Below, piece after piece: positions 15,433-23,639 of a stretch of DNA of 64,000 nucleotides (its first letter is position 1; every line of letters begins with the position of its first letter). Source of the stretch: an uncultured Dysosmobacter sp. GTDB lineage: Bacteria; Bacillota; Clostridia; Oscillospirales; Oscillospiraceae. The notes beneath the pieces were generated by a model that did no database searches, had not been told where the DNA came from, and was given only the letters and a program-made list of their open reading frames with translations. A program made the position numbers and the translations under genes. The DNA is taken from positions 1 through 64,000 of the forward strand of contig CAKTIO010000001.1 of the NCBI GenBank assembly GCA_934565855.1. Reading direction: 5' to 3'.

Positions 15433-16635
15433 ATGGATACCTCAGACATCCGACTGGTGAATATCCGGTCGATTCTGAACGCACTTCGCTTTTCCCCCGG
15501 TCTGACCAAAAGGGAGCTGTCGGAAAGGAGCGGTCTCAGCTTTTCCACGGTCTCCACCACCTGCAACGCGCTGCTGGAGGCGGGCATTCTCCTTCAGCGC
15601 CGGCAGCCCACCGTTGGCGCGGGGCGGTTCCCCAGCCAGCTGAGCTTTCAGGGCGACCGGCTGTGTGCCGTCTGCCTTTCTCTACAGGCGGCAGATTCTC
15701 TGACCCTCGCCGTGATGTCCCTGAACAACCAGCTGCTTTTTGAAGCCTCCTGCGATACCGGCGGCTGCGCCGACGCGCGGGAGATCCTGGAGCGCGCCCA
15801 GCGCCTCTTTGCCGGCTTCCGGGACGGAGAGGGCGCTGCTTACACCTATCTCGGCGTCGCCATTGCAGTCTCCGGCATTTATGACGAGCAGCAGTCCCTG
15901 CTGATGAACTGCCCGTTTCCCCTGCTGAACGGCTCCCCCATCGGGACCCTTGCGGAAAACGCCTTTGGGCTTCCCTGCCATGTCAATTCCGCCTCCAACT
16001 ACTGCGCCATTGACATGCGCCGCACCATTGCTCAGGCTGACAACTTCATTTACCTGCACTTTGCTGAGGAGCTGACAGCGGGAATCATCTGCCAGCGCCA
16101 GCTGGTCACCGGGCAGCACGGTCACGCGCCGCGCATCGGGCATCTCCGCCTTGGCAATCCCCGCAGGGTCTGCCCCATCCCGGACTGCGGCGGACACGGC
16201 TGCATTGAGACCGACCTGTCCCTGTACGGCATGGTCGGTGACTATAACCGCAGCACCTCCACAGCCCATCTGCACCAGCTCTGGCAGCAGCGCGCGGCGG
16301 CGATCCATGCCGATGCCGCCCCCTACGAGGAGTATCTGGAGGAAAAGGGAGGCTCCATCGGCGTCCTTCTGGGCGTTCTGGTCAGCCTGTTCGACCCCGC
16401 GATGATCGTGATCGGCGGCAGCTGTGTCGAGCTTCAGAAGGAGCTGTCCCCCATCGTTGAAAAAAAGCTGTCCTCCCTCTGCCCCCTGGCGTGCAGCGAG
16501 GGACTGGTCATCCGCTGGGATGATTCCAGCCGGTCCACCCTGTATCAGGGCATGTCCCAGGTGGTGTATGAGGGCTGGAACCCCCTCTGCATGACCGATC
16601 CCCAGCCGGGGAAGGAGAAAAATTCCCGGGACTGA
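15433..16635 (+). CDS. ROK family transcriptional regulator (NagC/XylR type)
   Basis: 400 residues. The N-terminal MarR-like winged helix reads RLVNIRSILNALRFSPGLTK, then RELSERSGLSFSTVSTTCNALLEAGIL (about residues 6-60). The ROK domain keeps the structural zinc site as CPIPDCGGHGCIE (about 254-266). The sugar-kinase catalytic segment is degenerate: where kinases have ENDAN, this protein has VNSASNY, so it is a sensor, not a kinase. Divergent placement suggests that it controls the cyclodeaminase-like gene and perhaps the tct operon in response to the imported substrate. Confidence 0.92.
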   Translation: MDTSDIRLVNIRSILNALRFSPGLTKRELSERSGLSFSTVSTTCNALLEAGILLQRRQPTVGAGRFPSQLSFQGDRLCAVCLSLQAADSLTLAVMSLNNQLLFEASCDTGGCADAREILERAQRLFAGFRDGEGAAYTYLGVAIAVSGIYDEQQSLLMNCPFPLLNGSPIGTLAENAFGLPCHVNSASNYCAIDMRRTIAQADNFIYLHFAEELTAGIICQRQLVTGQHGHAPRIGHLRLGNPRRVCPIPDCGGHGCIETDLSLYGMVGDYNRSTSTAHLHQLWQQRAAAIHADAAPYEEYLEEKGGSIGVLLGVLVSLFDPAMIVIGGSCVELQKELSPIVEKKLSSLCPLACSEGLVIRWDDSSRSTLYQGMSQVVYEGWNPLCMTDPQPGKEKNSRD

Positions 16636-16660
16636 CCTCTGGGACCCCGTCCGAAATAAA

Positions 16661-16700
16661 GCAGCCCCGGAGCCGCAATGGCTCCGGGGCTGCTGTTTTG
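16661..16700. terminator. Terminator between convergent ROK and anti-sigma genes
   Basis: AGCAGCCCCGGAGCC pairs with GGCTCCGGGGCTGCT around GCAAT, followed by GTTTT. Confidence 0.85.
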
Positions 16701-16752
16701 ACACCCTGTCTGCCCGGCGGAGCTTGACGGTCTCCCTCCGCAAGTCCGCCGG

Positions 16753-17343
16753 TCAGTTGAACTCCCAGGGAGAGACATACCGGGAGGGATCGGTGGCATA
16801 GCCCCCCTGATATTTCACGGTCATGTAAAGGGTCTCCTCTCCGTCCTCCAGCTTCACATAGCAGACGCCGTCCTCAAACTGGTCTGTGATGTCCAGCGTC
16901 TGATTGCGGTAATAGACCAGTACCCGTCCGTCGCCGGAATACTCCACCTCCGGGGCGTTCAGCTGCTCCAGCATTTCCTCCTGTGTCAGCGGACGCTCCG
17001 TACCGTCCTCGTTCAGGGCGACGCCGCCGCCACTCTGCTGCCGGAGATCACCGTCCTTATCCGGATATTCCAGCGTGTAACGCCCCGGCTCCGCCGTCAT
17101 CACCACATCGGTCTGATCACCCTGGATCCAAAGCTGGACCCTGTACTGAATCCCGCCGATATCCGCGGCATAGGCAATGCCGCCCAGGGCAAGCACCAGT
17201 GCCGCCGCCAAGCCAATGGCAGCAGCCTTACGAAAAACACGCCTGCCTGTATGCTGTTCTGTCATGCTCTGTACCTCCATCAACGTGTCGGGTGAGGCGT
17301 GCAGCGGGGAAAATGCCCGATGAAACCGTTCCTTTTCTGTCAT
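16753..17343 (-). CDS. Putative membrane-anchored anti-sigma factor
   Basis: 196 residues. A short cytoplasmic segment (about 1-33; FHRAFSPLHASPDTLMEVQS) precedes one TM helix (KAAAIGLAAALVLALGGIAYA, about 37-58) and an acidic extracytoplasmic domain. This is the layout of anti-sigma factors encoded with small ECF sigma factors in Clostridia. The start lies 3 bp after the sigma gene stop, and its ribosome site GGAGG sits within the last codons of that gene, so expression is coupled. No zinc (HxxxCxxC) anti-sigma motif is present. The role is inferred from architecture and position. Confidence 0.7.
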   Translation of the reverse strand: MTEKERFHRAFSPLHASPDTLMEVQSMTEQHTGRRVFRKAAAIGLAAALVLALGGIAYAADIGGIQYRVQLWIQGDQTDVVMTAEPGRYTLEYPDKDGDLRQQSGGGVALNEDGTERPLTQEEMLEQLNAPEVEYSGDGRVLVYYRNQTLDITDQFEDGVCYVKLEDGEETLYMTVKYQGGYATDPSRYVSPWEFN

Positions 17344-17346
17344 GTG

Positions 17347-17817
17347 TTACGCCTCCTCCAAAATAGCTCTGAGCTTTGCCCTTGCGCGAAAAAGCCTTGT
17401 GCTGACCGTTCTTTCCGGAATGCCCAGCATGGCTGCCACCTCCGCCGTGGAATACCCCTCATAGTAAAACAGCAGCAGCGGGACCCGGTATTTCTTGTCC
17501 AGCGCCATTACAGTCCGGAACAGCTCCCGGTCCTCCGCCTGCTCAAAGGAAAGGGTCTCGGTATAGTCGTCGATGTTCTCCAGCCTGCGCCATGGGGAGC
17601 GGAAAAACATCTTGCAGCGGTTGACGGTAACGCGGATCAGCCAGCTTTTCAAGTGGGCGTCCGATTCAAACGCCTTATCCGTTTTGTATAGCTCTACCAA
17701 TACGTCCTGCGTCACATCGTTGGCATCATCGGAATTTTTCAGCCAGCCATAGGCTACCCGGTATATGGTGTCCATATACCGCTGGGCAGCTTGGACAAAC
17801 GCTTCGTTTGAAAACAT
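17347..17817 (-). CDS. ECF-type RNA polymerase sigma factor
   Basis: 156 residues starting at MFSNEAFVQAAQ behind AAGGAGAG. Region 2 reads YMDTIYRVAYGWLKNSDDAN, then DVTQDVLVELYK ... HLKSWLIRVTVNRCKMFFRS (about residues 8-80). Region 4 reads ALDKKYRVPLLLFYYEGYST, then AEVAAMLGIPERTVSTRLFRARAKL (about 103-150). It should direct polymerase to a stress or envelope regulon and be held by the membrane protein encoded next. No matching ECF promoter could be assigned from one window. Confidence 0.93.
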   Translation of the reverse strand: MFSNEAFVQAAQRYMDTIYRVAYGWLKNSDDANDVTQDVLVELYKTDKAFESDAHLKSWLIRVTVNRCKMFFRSPWRRLENIDDYTETLSFEQAEDRELFRTVMALDKKYRVPLLLFYYEGYSTAEVAAMLGIPERTVSTRLFRARAKLRAILEEA

Positions 17818-17917
17818 ATGTTTCTCTCCTTGAAGGACCTTCACTTTATATGTGCGCGGGAAGACGGATTTCTTTCACATCTCCGGAAATTTTTTGACCG
17901 TGTGCATACACCGTAAA

Positions 17918-17960
17918 AAGGGGACCCCCGAAACCGTAAAATTTCAGGGGTCCCTCATGG
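17918..17960 (-). terminator. Terminator after the PH-like membrane protein gene
   Basis: GGGACCCC and GGGGTCCC arms (17925-17957) around an 18-nt loop, followed on the minus strand by TTTTTA. Confidence 0.7.
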
Positions 17961-18042
17961 ACGCGGAGGAGCCCTCCGCGCCGCCTTGCTTTTTACCTTT
18001 ACCGTCCGCTTTCCGCAGTCCCGCCCGCAGGCGGAAGCTCCC

Positions 18043-19122
18043 TCACCTTCTCGGCAGCTGGGTCCGGTTCCGCCCAAGGTCCCTCCCCGCCCCGGTGCAG
18101 GAAATGCCATAGCGCTCTATCCACTTGGAAAGCTCCGTCAGAAAACCGTCTCTTCCGTGGGTCAGGAACCCTATGTCGATCCTGTAAACTCCCTCCGCTG
18201 TATGGAGCCGCAGCTTTTTCCGGCTTTCCTCCTCCCGCTTTCCAGCCGGGATCACCTCCACCTGCCGGATGTCCCTCCAGTAAAGCTCCCGCCTGCTCCG
18301 CAGGGGGTATTTCAGGACCAACTGCTCCGGGGAATACATAATTTTTGTATTGCAGAAAATGAACAGGGCAATCACGCTGACCACACCGCAGATGGGCGCG
18401 AACCAGACCACAAGCCACTGGGATGGGTCGCTGTGCAGCGCCTGCTGAAGGAACTCCCCGCCATCTGCGGACAGCAGCATCGCCAGATAGACCAGCAGGA
18501 TCAAAATTCCCATGACAGCCAGAACAAAATACTCCGTCCCATAGCGGAGAACGCAGGCTTCCGGCTTGTCAAGGATCCGGGACTGGTAGTAGTCCGCAGC
18601 GCCGCCGGGACAGCTCTCCTTCAGCACATTGCAGAACAGCTCATAATGGACCATGCCGTTGTTCGCTGTCAAGACTCTGGTCCCATCCGCCAGATACAGG
18701 CGCACCGCCCGGTCAAGGTCCCCCTCGATCCTGCGGATCTCGCTCCACAAAACAGTTCTGGGCTTGCGGAACGCCTTTTCAATCCGCAGCCCTTCCCGGT
18801 CAAAATACACGCAGTCCCTTGCCATCATATTGCCGCCCAATATGGTGAGAAACAGCAGAAGCACCGCCAGCGCCACGCACAGCCCCCACATCAGACGGGC
18901 ATCCTCCGGCGCTCCGTCCATGATATAAAGCGCCAGAAAGAGCATGACACAGGCAAAGGTCACTACGCCCAGGGCATACAGCACATACCGCTTTCCCGGC
19001 AGCTGACACAGGATCACCATGCCCCTTGGTATCCTGCGGATCTGCCGCCGGTTTCTGCCGGTCAGCAGAAAAATGCCCCCGGCGGTCAGCGCCAGTATCA
19101 AATAAAAGAACAATCTGTCCAT
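18043..19122 (-). CDS. Membrane protein with two PH-like halves, function unknown
   Basis: About 359 residues starting at MDRLFFYLILAL behind GGAGAGGAT. Hydrophobic pairs at about residues 3-20 and 50-95 and again at about 200-280 alternate with two similar soluble segments: YFDREGLRIEKAFRKPRTVL, then WSEIRRIEGD (about 110-140); and MYSPEQLVLKYPLRSRRELY, then WRDIRQVEVIPAG (about 285-315). The duplicated 'x-Y-x-W-x-x-I-x-x-[IV]E' pattern is that of bacterial PH domains (bPH/YdbT-like). So it appears to be an internal duplication of a TM-PH unit. No reaction can be assigned. Confidence 0.6.
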   Translation of the reverse strand: MDRLFFYLILALTAGGIFLLTGRNRRQIRRIPRGMVILCQLPGKRYVLYALGVVTFACVMLFLALYIMDGAPEDARLMWGLCVALAVLLLFLTILGGNMMARDCVYFDREGLRIEKAFRKPRTVLWSEIRRIEGDLDRAVRLYLADGTRVLTANNGMVHYELFCNVLKESCPGGAADYYQSRILDKPEACVLRYGTEYFVLAVMGILILLVYLAMLLSADGGEFLQQALHSDPSQWLVVWFAPICGVVSVIALFIFCNTKIMYSPEQLVLKYPLRSRRELYWRDIRQVEVIPAGKREEESRKKLRLHTAEGVYRIDIGFLTHGRDGFLTELSKWIERYGISCTGAGRDLGRNRTQLPRR

Positions 19123-19212
19123 GCAGCATCCTCTCCGCGCTTCCAAAGCCGCTCAGCCCTGTGTCCCGCGCCTTAGCTTATGCGGCTGGCATGCCGCCAG
19201 CCGCGCGCCCCT

Positions 19213-20568
19213 TTACGCCTGCGCCGCCCGCTCCAGCAGCGCCACGCTTTCCACATGCCGCGTTCCTGGAAACATGTCCACTGCCGCCGCTCTGCGGACC
19301 GTATAGCCCAGCTCCGCAAACAGCTTGGCGTCCCGTCCCAGCGTTGCGGGGTCGCAGGAGACGTAGACCACCCGCTCCGGCGCCATCTGCACAATGGTGC
19401 GGATGCCCTCCGGCGTCAGCCCCTTTCTGGGCGGGTCCACGGTAGTGACGTCCGGGCGCAGCCCCTCCGCCGCGAACCGCGCCGCGATCTCCGAAGCGTC
19501 TCCGCAGAAGAACTCCGCATTGGATATCCCATTCCGTTCGGCGTTTCCCTTTGCGTCCCGGATCGCCTCCGGCACGATCTCCGCGCCGATGACCCGTCCC
19601 GCCCTTGCCGCCATACACAGGGTAATGGTCCCCGTCCCGCAGTAGAGATCCAGAACGGTCTCCCGCCCGGTCAGTCCGGCAAATTCCAGTGCCTTTCCAT
19701 ACAGCACCTCCGCCTGGTCCCGGTTCACCTGATAAAAGGACGGAACAGACAGCTTGAACTGTAGACCGCACAGGGTGTCCATCAGGCTGTCCTCTCCCCA
19801 GAGGGTACGGTACCTCTCCCCCAGGATCACGTTGCTGCGGCTGGTGTTCACACCCAGCACCACGCCCACGGTTTGGGGCGCCGCCGCCCGGACATACGCC
19901 ACCAGCTCCGGCTCCCTTGGCACCTGCTTTCCGTTTACCAGCACACAGCAAAGGCTCTCTCCCCTCCGGTTGACCCGAACATATACATGGCGGAGCAGCC
20001 CCCTTCCGGTCCTCTCGTCATACGGCGCGATCCGGTAGCGCTTCATCCACGCCCCCACCGCCTGCGCCGTGGCGTCCGAGACCTCCGACTGGATCAGGCA
20101 GCGGCTGACCGGCACCACCTGATGGCTCCTCTGGCGGTAAAAGCCGATGGAGCCGTCCGCCCCCACCGGATACTGGCTCTTGTTCCGGTAGTGCAGCGGG
20201 TCCTTCGCCCCCAGGATCTCCTCCACTGGGAGCTGCACACCGCCGATCCGCGTCAGCGCGTCCTGCACATGCTGCTTTTTCGCCCACAGCTCCTCCTGAT
20301 AGGACAGGTGCTGGAAATCGCAGCCGCCGCAGATCCCATAATAGGGACACTCCGGCTTCGTCCGCTCCGGGGAAGGCTCCCGGACTGCCACCACGCTGCC
20401 AACGGCGGCTGTTTTCATGACCTTTGTGATCTTCAGGTCCACCGTCTCTCCCCGTACCGTCCGCGGTACAAACACCACCGCGCCGTTCAGGCGGACGATC
20501 CCCAGCCCCTCGCTGGAATAGCCCTCCACCACACCGGTGTAGACCCGGTTCTGAATCAATTTCTCCAT
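19213..20568 (-). CDS. rlmD: 23S rRNA (uracil-C5)-methyltransferase, RlmD/RumA family
   Basis: 451 residues starting at MEKLIQNRVYTG behind GGGGGAA. An N-terminal TRAM domain (about residues 3-58) is followed by a 4Fe-4S cluster site CPYYGICGGC (about 70-79). The C-terminal methyltransferase core shows LDLYCGTGTITLCMA, the catalytic-region DPPRKG, and the nucleophile motif YVSCDPATLGRD. The enzyme forms m5U in 23S rRNA (1939 or 747 type); these paralogues cannot be separated by eye. Gram-positives often carry several. Transcription probably starts from its own weak promoter after the terminator at 20644. Confidence 0.92.
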   Translation of the reverse strand: MEKLIQNRVYTGVVEGYSSEGLGIVRLNGAVVFVPRTVRGETVDLKITKVMKTAAVGSVVAVREPSPERTKPECPYYGICGGCDFQHLSYQEELWAKKQHVQDALTRIGGVQLPVEEILGAKDPLHYRNKSQYPVGADGSIGFYRQRSHQVVPVSRCLIQSEVSDATAQAVGAWMKRYRIAPYDERTGRGLLRHVYVRVNRRGESLCCVLVNGKQVPREPELVAYVRAAAPQTVGVVLGVNTSRSNVILGERYRTLWGEDSLMDTLCGLQFKLSVPSFYQVNRDQAEVLYGKALEFAGLTGRETVLDLYCGTGTITLCMAARAGRVIGAEIVPEAIRDAKGNAERNGISNAEFFCGDASEIAARFAAEGLRPDVTTVDPPRKGLTPEGIRTIVQMAPERVVYVSCDPATLGRDAKLFAELGYTVRRAAAVDMFPGTRHVESVALLERAAQA

Positions 20569-20643
20569 ATGCTTTCCCCCGGCTGTTTTCACGCCGCAAC
20601 TTCGCTTTCCCTGCGGCGGCAAATTCTTCATCAAAAGCATAAC

Positions 20644-20690
20644 AGCAACGGGTGCTTCTTGCAAGCACCCGTTGCTGTCTTTTTCATTCC
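20644..20690 (-). terminator. Terminator between the beta-CASP gene and rlmD
   Basis: CAGCAACGGGTGCTT and AAGCACCCGTTGCTG form a perfect 15-bp stem (20644-20676) with T-rich sequence on both sides. Confidence 0.75.
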
Positions 20691-20721
20691 TTTTGGGTTT
20701 TGGGCGGTCAGGCAGCCGTAC

Positions 20722-22326
20722 TCAGGCTTCCCACTTCTCCAGCAGCTTCCGCAGCTGCTCGGCAAAGTTCGCCAGGCTCCGGTTGTCCCGTCCGCGGCTG
20801 CGCTTGATGGACTCCATCAGCATCTGACCCACAGCCAGCAGACGCTCGTAAGCCGGGCTGCTCTTGGCGGCTCCCTCGAAGGGCTTCGCCTTGCGCTCCG
20901 GCAGATAGCCAGCCGCCACCTGCTTGCCCGTCAGCAGGTCATATTCCTCCGTATACTGCGGCGCGTGCGCCTCAAAGCCCATTCCCTGAATGGTCTGTGC
21001 AAAAAACGGCGCCACCTCCCGGTCGCCGTGGACCACGAACACATGCTGGGGCTTCGGCTCCTTGAAGTCCGCGATCCAGCTCAGCAGATGGTCCCGGTCC
21101 GCGTGAGAGGACAGTCCCGTGTAGTTGACAATCTGCGCCCGGACCATGATCTCCTCGCCGAACATCTTCACCGATTTCGCACCGTTGAGCAGATAGCGTC
21201 CCAGCGTTCCCTCGCCCTGATAGCCGACGAACACCACCGTGCACTCCGGACGCCACAGGTTGTGCTTCAGGTGGTGCCGGATCCGTCCGGCGTCGCACAT
21301 GCCGGAGGCGGAGATGATCACCTTCGGCGTCGGGTCCTCGTTCAGCGCCTTGGATTCCTCCGTGGTCGCCGTCATCCGCAGATTAGAGAAATTGAACATA
21401 TGGGTCCCGTCTGCCACCAGCTTCAGGGCGTCCTCATCCAGATAGCCCCGCAGGTCGCCGGTAAAGATCTGCGTCGCCTCCCGCGCCAGGGGAGAGTCGA
21501 TATACACCGCGAAATCCGGGTTGGACTTTACCAGCTTCTTGTCCTTGATCTCCCGGATGAAGTACAGCAGCTCCTGCGTTCTGCCCACCGCAAAGGACGG
21601 GATGATGACGTTTCCGCCCTTTGCCATCGTCTCGTCAATGATCTTTGCCAGGTCGTCCGTATAGCTCCACACCTCCGTGTGGTTGCGGTCGCCGTATGTA
21701 GACTCCATCACGACGTAATCCGCCCCGTGCAGATGGGTCGGGTCCCGGATGATGGGCTGGTTGATATTACCCAGGTCGCCGGAGAAGACGATGCTTTTCG
21801 TCACTCCCGCCTCGGTGGCGTTGATGATGATGGACGCGCTGCCCAGCAGGTGTCCGGCGTCCACAAACTCCACCTGCACGCCGTCGCACAGGTCGATTTT
21901 CTCACCGTACTCGCACGTCCGGGTACACTCCGCCACCCTCTGGGCGTCCTCTGTGGTATACAGCGGCTCCACATGCGCCGCGCCGGAGCGCTCGCCCTTC
22001 CGGTTCTTCCACTCTGCGTCCTGCTCCTGAATGTGCGCGGAGTCCAGCAGCATCACCTGCATCAGGTTCGCCGTCAGCCGCGTCGTCAGGATCTCTCCCT
22101 GGAATCCCTGCTTCAGCAGCATGGGAATGCGTCCGGAGTGGTCGATATGGGCGTGGGTCACCAGCACATAGTCAATGCTGCCGGGCGCAAACGGGAACTC
22201 GGCGTTGGACACCTCGTCCTTTCCCTGCTGCAGACCGCAGTCCACCAGGATCCTCTTTCCGTTTACCTCCAGGCAATGGCAGCTGCCCGTAACGCACTGG
22301 TCAGCGCCGAAAAAGCTCAGCTTCAT
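20722..22326 (-). CDS. MBL-fold/beta-CASP RNA-processing exonuclease-like protein
   Basis: 534 residues starting at MKLSFFGADQCVTGS behind AGAGGAGG. The metallo-beta-lactamase signature is THAHIDHSGRIPMLL (about residues 56-70); motif 3 is DAGHLLGSASI and motif 4 VFSGDLG. The beta-CASP insert and late motifs appear as SHADRDHLLSWI and HGDREV. It belongs to the CPSF/YSH1-like RNA nucleases, and its length (about 530) fits the single-protein bacterial type. Expected role: mRNA turnover or 3'-end processing. Confidence 0.92.
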   Translation of the reverse strand: MKLSFFGADQCVTGSCHCLEVNGKRILVDCGLQQGKDEVSNAEFPFAPGSIDYVLVTHAHIDHSGRIPMLLKQGFQGEILTTRLTANLMQVMLLDSAHIQEQDAEWKNRKGERSGAAHVEPLYTTEDAQRVAECTRTCEYGEKIDLCDGVQVEFVDAGHLLGSASIIINATEAGVTKSIVFSGDLGNINQPIIRDPTHLHGADYVVMESTYGDRNHTEVWSYTDDLAKIIDETMAKGGNVIIPSFAVGRTQELLYFIREIKDKKLVKSNPDFAVYIDSPLAREATQIFTGDLRGYLDEDALKLVADGTHMFNFSNLRMTATTEESKALNEDPTPKVIISASGMCDAGRIRHHLKHNLWRPECTVVFVGYQGEGTLGRYLLNGAKSVKMFGEEIMVRAQIVNYTGLSSHADRDHLLSWIADFKEPKPQHVFVVHGDREVAPFFAQTIQGMGFEAHAPQYTEEYDLLTGKQVAAGYLPERKAKPFEGAAKSSPAYERLLAVGQMLMESIKRSRGRDNRSLANFAEQLRKLLEKWEA

Positions 22327-22507
22327 GGAATGTCCTCCTCTTACTCTTACCGCCCGGATGCCCGCCATACAGGCGGTCCGGAGCCTTTCTTGCCTTTACC
22401 TTATCACATTCTACCAAACAGAACAAGGTTTTCTCGCTCTTTTCTCATGCCGTTTGTATAAAATCACCACTTTGTCCATCTGGCAAAGAAATTCTCCCGT
22501 TTTTGCG

Positions 22508-22535
22508 TGACTTTTTCCCACGCCGATGCTATACT
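22508..22535 (+). promoter_or_regulatory. Promoter of the epimerase gene
   Basis: An extended -10, TGCTATACT (TATACT at 22530-22535), with TGACTT 16 bp upstream (22508-22513). Confidence 0.5.
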
Positions 22536-22566
22536 AAAATACATTTTGTGGGAGGTATGGTATCGT

Positions 22567-23415
22567 ATGCACATTCATTATACAGTTTTTGATCCGACAA
22601 AGAATATCACGGCGCTGGTGACCTCCCCCGTTCCCCGGGCGCAGTACGCGGCGGCTGCCGCCGCCCTGATGCGCCTCCGCCCGCAGATCGAGCAGGTCGG
22701 CTTTCTGGAGCAGCCGGAGAGTCCGGACGCCCGGCTGCGCCTGCAAATGATGGGCGGCGAATTCTGCGGCAACGCCACCATGTCCACCGCCGCCTATCTG
22801 GCGCAGCAGGAGCAGCTGCCGGACCGCGGCGTCACGGAATACCCGCTGGAGGTCTCCGGCGCGGACCGGCTCCTCAGCTGCCGGATCGAGCGCAGCGGCG
22901 ACCACTTCTTTGGAACGGTCGCCATGCCGCTCCCCCGCCGCATTTTTACGGTCCCCCTGTCCATTCAGGGCATCTGCCGCTCCGTCCCCGCGGTGGAGCT
23001 TCCCGGCATCGTCCACTGCATCGTTCCTGCGGAGCTGATCTCCCGGGAGGCGGCGGAGACAGAATTTCTCCCCCGGTTCCCCCAGCTGTGCCGGCAGCTC
23101 CGCACGGACGCCTGCGGCATCCTGCTGTTCCAGCCGGAGGAGGCTGCCTTTACCCCGCTGGTTTACGTCGCCTCCACCCAGACCGCCGTCTGGGAATCCG
23201 GCTGCGGCAGCGGCAGCGCGGCGCTGGCATCCTGGCTGGCTTCCCAGATTCCCGGCGAGCCTGAACGGGAGGCGGCGCTGCACCAGCCCGGCGGCGTGAT
23301 CCGCGTTCACACACGGATGCAGGACGGGCGCGTCACCCATCTGGACATCACCGGAGAGGTCCGTCCCCTGGGCACCGGCACCGCGGACCTGGCGGTGGAA
23401 GCTCCGTCAATCTAA
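22567..23415 (+). CDS. DapF-fold PLP-independent epimerase (CntK/histidine-racemase-like)
   Basis: 282 residues starting at MHIHYTVFDPTKNITAL behind GGAGGT. It shares the two-cysteine layout of the diaminopimelate epimerase superfamily: GGEFCGNATMSTAAYL (catalytic Cys about residue 73) and WESGCGSGSAALASWL (Cys about 216). It lacks the canonical DapF loops GNGxRC and ACGTG. The GGEFCGNA form is typical of CntK-type amino-acid racemases. Staphylopine neighbours (cntL/cntM) are absent here, so a histidine racemase or a peptidoglycan/D-amino-acid role is more likely than metallophore synthesis. Substrate unproven. Confidence 0.8.
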   Translation: MHIHYTVFDPTKNITALVTSPVPRAQYAAAAAALMRLRPQIEQVGFLEQPESPDARLRLQMMGGEFCGNATMSTAAYLAQQEQLPDRGVTEYPLEVSGADRLLSCRIERSGDHFFGTVAMPLPRRIFTVPLSIQGICRSVPAVELPGIVHCIVPAELISREAAETEFLPRFPQLCRQLRTDACGILLFQPEEAAFTPLVYVASTQTAVWESGCGSGSAALASWLASQIPGEPEREAALHQPGGVIRVHTRMQDGRVTHLDITGEVRPLGTGTADLAVEAPSI

Positions 23416-23486
23416 CCATAGGCAAATCGTTTATTCCGGTCTTTTTTTCCAAAATATGAACTTTCATACAGAATCTGCTTTTTTCT

Positions 23487-23515
23487 TTGCAATCTGCAGC
23501 AAGTTGTGTTATGTT
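23487..23515 (+). promoter_or_regulatory. Probable secA promoter
   Basis: TTGCAA (23487-23492), 17 bp, TATGTT (23510-23515). This leaves a leader of about 120 nt before the secA start. Confidence 0.5.
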
Positions 23516-23639
23516 ATAGTTGTTTTGGTATGCCACTTATTTTATAATACCGCATATCTCCGCATCAGCGTGAACTCTTTAATCATCCTCCCGCCGTCAA
23601 GCAGTGCGAGTGGATCTCAGAAAGGATGTTTCAAATACT

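Noticed and set aside
20018-20668. Possible extra N-terminal extension of RlmD starting far upstream
   Set aside because: The extra residues are unlike the TRAM domain, and the ribosome site GGGGGAA directly precedes ATG 20568.
19873-22461. A plus-strand frame of about 860 codons opposite rlmD and the beta-CASP gene
   Set aside because: Composition (Arg/His/Leu/Gln) is that of an antisense shadow, and both genes beneath it carry diagnostic motifs.
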